Shown: positions 5,973 through 12,236 of the stretch, piece by piece
Position numbering within the stretch: the first letter of the stretch is position 1
How the letters are laid out: every line of letters begins with the position of its first letter
NCBI GenBank assembly: GCA_026770585.1
Contig: MU646481.1
Coordinates: 153,785 to 167,235 of the forward strand
DNA from: Baffinella frigidus
Taxonomy: Eukaryota; Cryptophyceae; Cryptomonadales; Baffinellaceae
Direction: 5' to 3'
DNA: 13,451 nucleotides
Made by a program: the position numbers and the translations under genes
The notes under the pieces: generated by a model
Told to the model about the DNA's origin: nothing
Database searches by the model: none
Seen by the model: only the letters and a program-made list of their open reading frames with translations

Positions 5973-6716
5973 TGCGCACCGTTGCTGCCACGAAATTGTC
6001 CGCGACGCCACCCGCTTCGCCAGCGTCCCTGTCCTGATGGGGTCGTTCTGCCATTTCGAAGAAACAGGGTCTCGACATTCAGCGCACACTGTGAAGGTGA
6101 GTGTCGCCGCTGGAAAGTCGAACAGACGCGGTTGCAAGCCACATAAACACGACGCTGTCGTGTCAAAGTAATCGCCATAAACTCTCAGCACTGCAGCACA
6201 GTCTAAGTGCAAAGAGTCTCAGATGTTGCGGAGTGAAACGAGTGGATGCACGCCTTCCTTTCCATTCATGAATATCCGTGGGCCCAAGGGGACCTGGGCG
6301 CGTAGCAGGCCCCGGCTCATCAGAGCTGGCCATGGGCAACAGACAAGACGAGCGCTGTAATACTGGGCAAAGTCAGCCAGCCCGGGCCTGCCACTAAGTG
6401 CACGCGGTTTTCCCAAATCTCGTTTCCCTTGGGCACCTCGGCAGAGGCTTCCGTGCAGGCTTGTCTCTCGCGCTCCAGCGCGTCAAACGGCATCGCACCA
6501 ACGCTCGCCGCGCGTTTGATCGCACCAACGCTCGCCGCGCGTTTGATGGAGTTCGGGCCCTCCGTCGACACCGCTCGCCTGGAATTGTTGGCTCCTTGCT
6601 TCACACCGAAGCTATTATTGTCCATCCCTCGGCCCCGAGGGTTGCTCTCTTTTGGGTGATTTTCCTGGTGCACCACCCTAGATTTTACGCGGAGCAATTG
6701 TAAAAAGCAATGGCTC
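5973..6716 (-). CDS. - strand gene with canonical 41-nt intron and repeated module, unknown family
   Basis: The first exon is open from 6716 and has an ATG at 6625. It encodes MDNNSFGVKQG..., a duplicated IKRAASVGA unit, then ALERERQACTEASAEVPKG to 6404. A canonical intron 6403–6363 (GTGCAC to TTTGCCCAG) preserves phase into YYSARLVCCPWPALMS.... A TGA at 6221–6219 would end a 121-residue protein. The same frame reopens at once with LDCAAVLRVYGDYFDTT...TLTFTVCAECRDP...KW and stays open to H2. That part aligns with the HWALDL-type gene at 1592–2922 (LGP motif, KR.ASRTI motif, LD.A.VLR). So the TGA is a nonsense mutation, a recoded codon, or the stop of a truncated copy. The VYG..F / TLTF spacing is faintly IPT/TIG-like, which is a guess. 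A + strand frame is also open through 5998–6095. Confidence 0.55.
6494..6547 (-). repeat. 27-bp perfect tandem duplication, in frame
   Basis: CGCACCAACGCTCGCCGCGC plus GTTTGAT occurs twice with no mismatch. Being a multiple of three it duplicates nine residues (IKRAASVGA on the - strand) without breaking the frame. That fits a coding exon but does not prove the strand. Confidence 0.9.
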
Positions 6717-6963
6717 TAGTAGAGTCCCTCTCAGGGACTTTCGATCCACTTTTGGCGTGTATTCCCCCTGAAATCTGAGAAAATGACTTTTGCGATTGCC
6801 CCTCTCTGATCTTGGGTTGAAAGTTGACATTGCGTTCTAATAAAGTGGCCAAATGTTTGGGTTAAAAAATATTTGACCCAACTAGAAAAAAAGGAGTCAC
6901 AAAAAGGAGTGGTGTTTCTGTTGCACTGGGTCAAAAACTCGGTCGGTTGTTTATGAAAATCTG
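6717..6963. promoter_or_regulatory. Intergenic spacer between divergent genes
   Basis: This AT-richer stretch separates the - gene ending its open frame at 6716 from the + gene starting at 6964, so it should hold both promoters. Visible structure includes AGTCCCT..AGGGACT (6723–6739) and repeated TGGGTCAAA/TTTGACCCAA motifs at about 6857–6937, possibly a decayed hairpin element. No TATA box or known operator can be assigned. Confidence 0.35.
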
Positions 6964-8520
6964 ATGCAGCATGGCGGGCGCGGCTACGATGCGGCTGGTG
7001 CAGGGCACCCGGCTGTGCCGCACGATCTGCTCGAGATGGTGCAGCGGATCGAGACCCACCCGCAGCGGGGGGTTCTGGAGCGGGCAAGCGGGCAGTGTGG
7101 AGTCTTGCGTCTCCTCGAGCGCAGCGTGCGTATTCCCTCCCCGCAACGCTATCCTCAGGCGCCGAGAAGGTTTTCGGAGGAGGGGTTGGGCAGGTTTCGG
7201 ATCAACCCTGCATCACTGGCGCCGCCAAGGGGCCTCGAAAACTGACGTGCAATCCCCGAGCAGTATTCGACCGGCGACTGGTTCTCGGCACGGATAGAGG
7301 CGCACAAGTGCGCACGGCAGCTGGAAAACTTGCACGCGGGAATCCCTCAGGATTTGGTGCTTCTGCAGCGCCGCGTTCTCACCCACCAGTTCCGTCCAGT
7401 CCTGTGCGTTTTCCATCCCGAACCTCCTCCTTGCCAACTCCTCGAACTCGTGTGGAGGGGATGGGCGGATACATTCTGCCGGCTCGGCTGCTTTGTTTGT
7501 AGGGTGCGTGTGGAGGGGATGGGGACTGCCGTGGGCGCGTGCATTAAACCAGTTCCCAGATGGAACCTTGCGCGTTAATTTGAAAAACGTCCAGACGCTT
7601 TCCCAACGAGCCTGCCCCTCGGAAACCCTAAATCATTCTGCTGACTCGGATGCTTTGTTTGCAGGGTGCGCGTGGAGGGGATGGGCGGATCGCTGCGGTC
7701 GCTGGAATACACGATGGGCACGGGGGATTATGCGGCGGCGCGACAGCACGCGGAGAAGGCGCTCGAACAGGTTAGTCTTAATATACGGTGCATTTTTGGT
7801 GATATACGATTCTGGCGAAGTGACCTTTCGACATCTTCTTGTCGCGTGAGGTGTTCCCCTGAACTGACGTTGTGTCTTTATCTCAGAAAACGAGTTCTAA
7901 AACTCATTTTCTTAAGTCAATTCCCCTATAAATTTGTCAACTTATGCGGAGAGTGAAGAATAAGTTGACGAATTTGTAGGGGAATTGACTTAAGAAAACG
8001 AGTTTTAGAACTCGTTTTTTGAGATAAGTCTGTAGCACATGGCATTCTCGATGCGTGCAGAGTCGCAGTGGGTGGCTTCTCGCGTGCGTTGTTTGCTGTA
8101 TGTGTAACGAAGCCCGGTTTTCTGCGCAGCTCGGCAGCGACACCCAGGAAACAGCAAACGTCCCAGCGTTGGATCGGTCTGGTGGAGCCAATCTGGTAGG
8201 ACTTGGCCAAGTAATTACTAGTAAACAGCATGATGTGTACTGCAAAATTTAAATTTAAAACACTCAATGTCCAAAAGGGTCCATCTAGAAGTTTGCATCT
8301 TGCAACTTCGAAGTTCGGTTTGGCCAAGTCCTACCAGATTGGCTCTAGCGTCCAGATCACATGCCAGCCTGTAGCTAGTGCGGGTCGCACTTTTTCGCCC
8401 AACCTCGCACTGTTTGCTCAGCGTCGCACGTTTCGCACCCGTCGCTCTGATCTTTCCGAGGTCTCGCTCCGAGGCGGGCCCGCCGAAGCTGACTGTACAG
8501 GATGCGAGGAGGGGGTGTGA
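6964..8520 (+). CDS. TPR-like helical-repeat protein, five-exon model, 218 codons
   Basis: Exons are 6964–7125, 7264–7403, 7665–7770, 8130–8195 and 8338–8520. All four introns are GT–AG and every junction is phase-consistent (0, 2, 0, 0), giving 218 codons from ATG 6964 to TGA 8518–8520. Exon 1 carries PHDLLEMVQRIETHPQRGVL. Exon 2 carries YSTGDWFSARIEAHKCARQL then LENL. Exon 3 carries TGDYAAARQHAEKALEQ, a classic TPR-type helix. These align with the exon at 13274–13435 (VGDWSAARDWAARASKSLEI...SHPQRAVL). TPR-type repeats usually bind protein partners; no catalytic motif is visible. Intron 3 contains element R and intron 4 is element S itself. The last exon is arginine-rich and least certain. 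Start could also be internal, because CAG|CAT at 6969 can serve as an acceptor. Confidence 0.65.
7449..7690 (+). repeat. Triplicated exon-3 start/acceptor
   Basis: GTGTGGAGGGGATGGG... appears at about 7452, 7507 and 7671. The second and third copies include the acceptor region (GCTTTGTTTGTAGGGTGCGT and GCTTTGTTTGCAGGGTGCGC). Only the third copy leads into a long open exon. The first two are decoys or decayed duplicates inside intron 2. Confidence 0.85.
7878..8027. mobile_element. MITE R (150 bp, TSD GTCT) inside intron 3
   Basis: The arms run TTATCTCAGAAAACGAGTTC then TAAAACTC.TTTTCTTAAGTCAATTCCCC, mirrored to GAGATAA at 8027; nearly the whole element pairs. GTCT flanks both sides (7874–7877, 8028–8031). 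The outer arms match element Q almost exactly. The inner AAGTCAATTCCCCTA.AAATT.GTCAACTTAT arm recurs at 12278–12307. Confidence 0.95.
8185..8345 (+). mobile_element. Introner-like element S, supplies its own GT–AG intron (8196–8337)
   Basis: GAGCCAATCTGGTAGGACTT (to GGCCAA) pairs perfectly with the right end reading TTGGCCAAGTCCTACCAG then ATTGGCTC. The TIR contains CTG|GTAGGA at the left and, by symmetry, CCTACCAG| at the right, so the repeat itself provides donor and acceptor. Splicing 8196–8337 joins LDRSGGANL to IGSSVQITC in frame. The interior is AT-rich. Confidence 0.82.
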
Positions 8521-8722
8521 GGACGAGAGCTGCTTGCGCTCAGAATCGTTGTTCCAGTCGCACTTTTTGCGAAAAGGAAGTAGATCGCACCGCATGGTTT
8601 GAGGGTTTCAGGAGGGGTTTTCGTGTGAGCCACGAGTCGAGCGTGTGGAGCGTGGATGCGTGCGCGAAGGCAACCTTCGAAGGTTTGTTCCGGGCACGCA
8701 TGGAGCCCGACGCCTGCACCGA
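8521..8722. other. Non-element spacer downstream of the TPR-like gene
   Basis: GC-moderate sequence with short frames on both strands and no homology to the repeated exons in this window. It probably holds the 3' region of the + gene. Nothing further can be supported. Confidence 0.4.
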
Positions 8723-8860
8723 CCACCGACCCTCACGGGACGACCAAATCGTCGGTTTCAAAACCTTCAGTTTACCTTGGCAGACCCCCCGTTTCCGGGG
8801 GGTCTGCCAAGGTAAATCCGAGGTTTTGAAATCGGTGATTTGGTCCTCCCGTGAGGGTTG
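8723..8860 (+). mobile_element. MITE E2 (about 135 bp)
   Basis: The ends are CCACCGACCCTCACGG and CCGTGAGGG, with ACGACCAAATC/GATTTGGTCC next. A very strong inner stem follows: GGTTT.AAAACCT.AGTTTACC, then TTGGCAGACCCCCCG against CGGGGGGTCTGCCAA around TTTC. The right terminus beyond GTGAGGG (8857) is degraded, so the CCAC partner is not recoverable. Confidence 0.9.
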
Positions 8861-8880
8861 CTCATAACTGCGGCGACGCC

Positions 8881-8944
8881 TGCTTCTTCTTTATGACTCT
8901 TGATACAGGTCCTCAATGAGGCCCTTGAGCCTTGAGTTGAGTGA
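8881..8944 (-). repeat. Dispersed coding-like repeat, copy 2
   Basis: Inverted partner of 2989–3048. On the - strand it reads ASLNSRLKGLIEDLYQES followed by TAA, consistent with the last codons of a duplicated gene. No upstream exon was identified nearby. Confidence 0.5.
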
Positions 8945-9092
8945 TGCAAAAGTCTATGAGCCTGAAGACACGGGCCCGCCTCAGACGTCAAGGTGCTTTT
9001 TATCTCGCTACAAACACGAAGCCTCCTCTGAGCTGTTTTCAGGGGGCGCGGCAAGCATAACGTCCTGAAAACCGGAAAGTTAGGCCTACGGT

Positions 9093-9176
9093 ATTGCCTA
9101 CGGTAGGCCGTAGGGCCTCCGGGACCTAATGCTTCATAGTATTCCCCCTAGGCCCCTACGACCTACCGTAGGCAAT
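9093..9176. mobile_element. Hairpin element F2 (84 bp)
   Basis: ATTGCCTACGGTAGG..GTAGGGCC pairs with GGCCCCTAC.ACCTACCGTAGGCAAT. It resembles the inner half of F1 and shares the CCTACNGTAGG core, so it may be a deleted F-type element. Confidence 0.8.
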
Positions 9177-9360
9177 TTATGCTTCCCTTGGGTGTGACCG
9201 GTCCCGAGGCGTGCGGGGGTCTTCCCTACCCAGGGAGGGCTCTTGGGGGGTTATTCAAAAGTCAATTTGCAAGGGGGACACGATATGCAAAGGTCAATTT
9301 TCAATTGACGCCTGTACCTGCACCGAGCCACGCACCTTGGCCTCGCCCAGAGGCAGGCAT

Positions 9361-9478
9361 GGTACAGGGGTATCTCGCACATACGAAACCGCCGCGCCCT
9401 AGGACCCTACAGTAGGCCCTATGGTGTTCCTGGGGGGGAGGGGGGGGCGGTTTCTTATGAGGGAGGTACCCCTGTACC
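9361..9478 (+). mobile_element. MITE P1 (118 bp), first of a tandem pair
   Basis: GGTACAGGGGTATCTCGC..A and its partner GAGGGAGGTACCCCTGTACC bound it, with GAAACCGCC/GGCGGTTTC inside and the core GACCCTACAGTAGGCC. It lies 37 bp before P2 in the same orientation. Confidence 0.88.
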
Positions 9479-9517
9479 GAGCCAACATGCCCATCGCTGC
9501 AGCGTGGCGCTCAGAGG

Positions 9518-9639
9518 TACAGGGGTACCTCGCTCATAAGAGACCGCCGCCCCTGAGGACCCTACAGTAGGCCTATGCCTAGGGCCCTATGGTGGTCCTA
9601 GGGGGGAGGGAAATTTCTTATGAGCGAGGTACCCCTGTA
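9518..9639 (+). mobile_element. MITE P2 (122 bp), second of a tandem pair
   Basis: TACAGGGGTACCTCGCTCAT pairs with ATGAGCGAGGTACCCCTGTA, 20 of 20. The interior matches P1 (GGACCCTACAGTAGGCC...GGTCCTAGGGGGGAGG). On + it could be read as GAG|GTACAGG...CCTGTAG|GCG, a GT–AG intron; on - it separates short coding-like blocks. Confidence 0.92.
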
Positions 9640-9640
9640 G

Positions 9641-9990
9641 GCGGTCTGTGCTGTGGTGCAGGGTAGAGACTGAGGTTTCGAGTGATCCATCCAGGAAAAG
9701 CTCGTAAGCGCGGCCGACACGGGGTGCAGCGTGTACCACAATGCGAAAGGAATGTGCGGCGCTGACGCTGGTTGTTTGGCCATAAATTACCAACTGAGGT
9801 CTCGCCTCCGATACCGTATGATGCATCTGCACATCCACGCCAGGCTAGAAGTGGGATTTTCATACACAAAAAAGTCCCACTTCTAACCTGGCGTGGATCT
9901 AACCTGGCGTGGATGTGCAGATGCATCATATGGTATCGGAGGCGAGGGCGTGCCTTGCCTTGTGGGAGTTTCTGGGGTGCACACTGCACA
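9641..9990 (-). CDS. - strand coding piece split by element C, unknown protein
   Basis: A - strand exon starts after a good acceptor (TTTCCAATCTCTGCAG) at 9990 and reads CAVCTPETPTRQGTP to 9947. Removing element C exactly (9946–9801) continues in the same frame as PQLVIYGQTTSVSAAHSFRI... then APRVGRAYELFLDGSLETS, open to P2. The composition is β-strand-like and could belong to an extracellular or lectin-like domain, but no family is recognised. The element ends are CTCGCC and GGCGAG, so an intron here would be non-canonical on this strand. Neither true start nor stop is seen; P2 and P1 may be further introns. Confidence 0.5.
9801..9946. mobile_element. MITE C (146 bp)
   Basis: CTCGCCTCCGATACCGTATG then ATGCATCTGCACATCCACGCCAGG pairs with the right arm with a single mismatch over about 44 bp. 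The right arm has gained a perfect 16-bp tandem duplication, TCTAACCTGGCGTGGA at 9882–9897 and 9898–9913. The right flank (GGCGAGGGCG.GCC.TGC.TTGTGGGA) resembles 11587–11612. Confidence 0.92.
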
Positions 9991-10045
9991 CTGCAGAGAT
10001 TGGAAATGTATTGAAACAACCAGACTGACGTTTCGGGTGGTGTGC

Positions 10046-10146
10046 AGATGCATCAGATGGTCACGGGTCCGCCCATGGAGCTGCGAAACGCTGTCTGGAA
10101 GGTGCGGCGGGCAGAGGGGTCTGTTGAGGATGGCAGAAGAGGACGT
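10046..10146 (+). pseudogene. Decayed copy of the TPR-like exon, upstream of A3
   Basis: The + frame gives VRPWSCETLSGRCGGQRGLL then RMAEEDV, alignable with HGAALRWLEGAAGRGQRGLL (10366 onward) and with the exon-2 segment CARQLENLHAGIPQDLVLLQ. It lacks the GDW start, and another + frame is also open (PPMELRNAVWKVRRAEG). It ends at element A3. Best read as a duplicated, drifting exon; function unlikely. Confidence 0.5.
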
Positions 10147-10286
10147 TTGTCCGGGGAAGCCTATTTTTCTTTCATTTGATTCCAACAAAAATTACCACAC
10201 GAGTCATTTAATATTACTGATCAAAACGAATTGTGCGGTAATTTTCATTGCCATCAAATGTTAGAAAAATAGGTTTCTCCGGATCA
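10147..10286. mobile_element. MITE A3 (140 bp, TSD ACGT)
   Basis: TTGTCCGGGGAAGCCTATTT at the left and AAATAGGTTTCTCCGGATCA at the right; ACGT flanks at 10143–10146 and 10287–10290. The uninterrupted site AGGACGTAGGGCAGAGCAG is present nearby (about 10457 and 10515), confirming the duplication and the element ends. Confidence 0.95.
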
Positions 10287-10303
10287 ACGTAGGGCAGAGC
10301 AGT

Positions 10304-10590
10304 GTTCGACAGGCGACTTTATCTCAGAAAACGAGTTCTAAAACTCGTTTTCTGAGATAAGACTGGTCCATCGGGCCCACCCATGGAGCTGCGCTACGCT
10401 GGCTGGAAGGTGCGGCGGGCAGAGGGCAGAGGGGTCTGTTGGGGATGGTACAACAGGACGTAGGGCAGAGCAGGAGGGCAGAGGGCAGAGGGGTCTGTTG
10501 GGGATGGTACAAGAGGACGTAGGGCAGAGCAGGAGGGCAGAGGGCAGAGGGGGGGTGTGGAGGGCAGAGGGCAGGGGGGGGGGGGTGCAG
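10304..10590 (+). pseudogene. TPR-like exon copy interrupted by Q, running into a GGGCAGA repeat
   Basis: The acceptor-like GGGCAGAGCAG is followed by TGTTCGACAGGCGACTGG, matching the start of exon 2 of the TPR-like gene (GAGCAG, TATTCGACCGGCGACTGG). Skipping Q plus one GACT gives CSTGDW then HGAALRWLEGAAGRGQRGLL, with MVQQDV after it, aligned to STGDW...CARQLENLHAGIPQDL. Beyond about 10440 the sequence becomes tandem GGGCAGAG-type repeat with a duplicated GTCTGTTGGGGATGGTACAA block. An inverted copy of the same segment lies at 12775–12915. The length and drift suggest a non-functional duplicate, although the Q junction keeps the frame. Confidence 0.55.
10319..10360. mobile_element. Minimal MITE Q (42 bp, TSD GACT)
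   Basis: TTATCTCAGAAAACGAGTT and its exact complement flank a CTAA loop: 19 + 4 + 19. GACT lies at 10315–10318 and 10361–10364. Empty sites reading CAGGCGACTGG exist at 12921 onward and, inverted, at 12783–12793. The arms equal the ends of element R, so Q is an internal deletion derivative of R-type elements. Confidence 0.96.
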
Positions 10591-10660
10591 GGTGGTATCC
10601 TTTAAGTGGCCAGTAGGCGCATACGGTAGGACCCTAGGACCGCTTCCACGGGCGATTATT
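10587..10660 (+). repeat. Truncated F'1-like copy
   Basis: CAGGGTGGTATCCTTTAAGT then GGCCAGTAGGCGCAT recurs at 10671 as CAGGGTGGTGTCCCTTGAGT, including flank outside the element. The left copy stops after ACGGTAGGACCCTAGGACC. It arose by duplication and deletion, not insertion. Confidence 0.75.
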
Positions 10661-10677
10661 CGCCCTTGTCCAGGGTG

Positions 10678-10800
10678 GTGTCCCTTGAGTGGCGAGTAGG
10701 CGCATTGGCGAGTAGGCGCATACGCCCTACCGTAGGGCCCTAGGACCTGCCTAGGACCTGTTGCAGGTCAAATTTGACCTCCTGGCCACTTGAGGGATAC
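10678..10800 (+). mobile_element. Hairpin element F'1 (123 bp)
   Basis: GTGTCCCTTGAGTGGCGAG opposite CTGGCCACTTGAGGGATAC. The interior holds CCCTACCGTAGGGCCCTAGG and the palindrome GGTCAAATTTGACC. A GGCGAGTAGGCGCAT block is tandemly repeated inside. It is in opposite orientation to F'2. Confidence 0.8.
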
Positions 10801-11227
10801 GAGGAGCGTACCCTGGGGAGGTCGATCGACCCCCCCCTTCTAGACACGAGGACTTCACCACACAGCTGACTACGCAGGGATTTAATTTCGGAACACGACA
10901 GAATCTGTCCCGCCATCGTAGGCTTCCGACGCGGAAGATAAGGGTGTATATGCTGTTTTAGACATACAATGATGCTATCGTATGCCTTTTTATGTGGACA
11001 GATCCTGGTATGTTCCGAGATGAGATTCCACTGTTACTTTTTAAGTTAACAGAGGTTCCACTTTTGCTTTGAGACGTTCCACTCTCGACTTTTGTCTCGG
11101 TGGGCCGCGCTCTTTGAAGCAAGAGGAATCGGCAATAACCCAGGCACCAGGCGCGAGGTGCGGGACAGCATCAGATGGATGGTGGAATTGCACTCCGACC
11201 CACAAGATTTAAGCTAAGTCAACTAGC
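10801..11227. other. Gene-poor stretch
   Basis: No frame of useful length on either strand. Small features are the palindrome GGTCGATCGACC (about 10819), three GATTCCACT/GGTTCCACT/GTTCCACT-type repeats around 11026–11080, and a near-palindrome GTTACTTTTTAAGTTAAC. I see nothing that resembles a gene or structured RNA. Confidence 0.5.
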
Positions 11228-11330
11228 TCACCTAAGTCAACTTTTCCCTGATTTCGTTTAGATGGACCCTGCCACCATGGCAGGCATTTGACTGAAGGCG
11301 CTAGCTTTCAGGGGGAGTTGACTTAGGCGA
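11228..11330. mobile_element. Hairpin element Z (about 103 bp)
   Basis: TCACCTAAGTCAACTTTTCC opposite GGGGGAGTTGACTTAGGCGA, then CTGA/TCAG. The centre holds CTGCCACCATGGCAG. The AAGTCAA.T..CCC arm resembles arms of R and the B family. Confidence 0.8.
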
Positions 11331-11435
11331 AATGTTGTGGATCCGAGTGAATTGGAGGCGAGTCGGATTGTGAAAGTCGAATCTGGGCTCAGATCGAGTC
11401 TCGTCTTGCAGGACCATCAGCTGGAGGGTGGGATT

Positions 11436-11579
11436 TCATCTCGCAAGATGACTAAATCAGTTCTTTTTTAATAGGAGGTTCAATACGAGAAACAAGTTCT
11501 GGCATAGCAAATTTAGTTAGGCCTCCTAATTAAATGAAAACGCTAATTAGGGAACTGATTCAGTTATCTTTCGAGATGA
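11436..11579. mobile_element. MITE X (144 bp, TSD GATT)
   Basis: TCATCTCGCAAGATGACTAA then ATCAGTTC pairs with GAACTGATTCAGTTATCTTT then CGAGATGA; inner TAATAGGAGG/CCTCCTAATTA also pairs. GATT at 11432–11435 is repeated at 11580–11583. The T[T/C]ATC end and 4-bp duplication place it with A, Q, R and U. Confidence 0.93.
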
Positions 11580-11653
11580 GATTGGAGGCGAGGGCGAGCC
11601 GTGCATTGTGGGATAGTATGGGAGTGTGGGGAGGACGTGTTCCCGCTCTAAGA

Positions 11654-11760
11654 TGATCCCTCAAGTGGCGAGCTGGTCAAATTTGACCAGCAAGAGGTCC
11701 CAGGCAGGTCCTAGAGCCCTACGGTAGGGCGTATGAGCCTACTCGCCACTTAAGGGATAA
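11654..11760 (-). mobile_element. Hairpin element F'2 (107 bp)
   Basis: TGATCCCTCAAGTGGCGAG pairs with CTCGCCACTTAAGGGATAA. The interior has GCTGGTCAAATTTGACCAGC and GAGCCCTACGGTAGGGCGTA. It is an inverted relative of F'1. The four bases outside match only partly. Confidence 0.85.
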
Positions 11761-11767
11761 TGGATGG

Positions 11768-12230
11768 GTGCGTTTGAGACGAACTATCATCGAGTGTGAC
11801 GGAGCAGCCCCCGCACAGGCTGAAACACACGGCTTTCAAGCCGTGTGTCGCCGGTGTAGGCACAGCCTTCAAGCTGTGTTCTCGCCGGTGAAGGCACAGC
11901 CTTCAGCCTCGAGCCAACCTCGCGTGCGACCCTACGGTTTGCCTACCGTAGGGTCCTAGGTCTTTATCGCTTAGGGGCCATTCAAAAATCCCTTCGAAGT
12001 CCGATGTGTGGGTGTGAGGTTGAAACACACGACTTGAAGGCTGAAACACACGGCTTGTGACGAAGCTGCCCCCGCATTCAGGTTGAGACACACGGCTTGA
12101 AGGCTGCGCTGCTTAGGGGTTGTTCGATATCCCTTCGAAGTCCGCTGTGCGGGTGTGACGGAGCAGCCCTCGCATTCAGGTTGAGACACACGGCTTGAAG
12201 GCTGCTCTTGGCGCGGCGGAGGCGCCTGGG
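11768..12230 (+). repeat. Complex tandem repeat tract
   Basis: Blocks of GACGGAGCAGCCCCCGCA, GAAACACACGGCTTGAAGG and GCTTAGGGG..TTC...ATCCC then TTCGAAGTCCG alternate several times (starts near 11797, 11968, 12057, 12111, 12155). A short hairpin GAAACACACGGCTTTCAAGC ending CGTGTGT and CGACCCTACGG..CCTACCGTAGGGTC lie inside. The latter resembles the F-element core. No coding signal. Confidence 0.8.
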
Positions 12231-12236
12231 GGGCTG

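Noticed and set aside
5998-6100. + strand exon reading VRDATRFASVPVLMG with a GTGAGT donor, similar to 2345–2440 read on +
   Set aside because: All three readings of this repeated block are conserved to a similar degree. Context (in-frame joins to HWALDL and LDCAAVLR blocks) favours the - strand, so the + exon was not annotated, but it is not excluded.
10801-11227. Structured RNA or tRNA gene in the gene-poor stretch
   Set aside because: No cloverleaf, A/B box pair or long conserved-looking stem could be made out by eye.
11768-12230. CRISPR-like alternation of repeats and spacers
   Set aside because: The repeats are unequal, overlapping and themselves tandemly degraded; no constant repeat length, no leader, and the context is eukaryotic.
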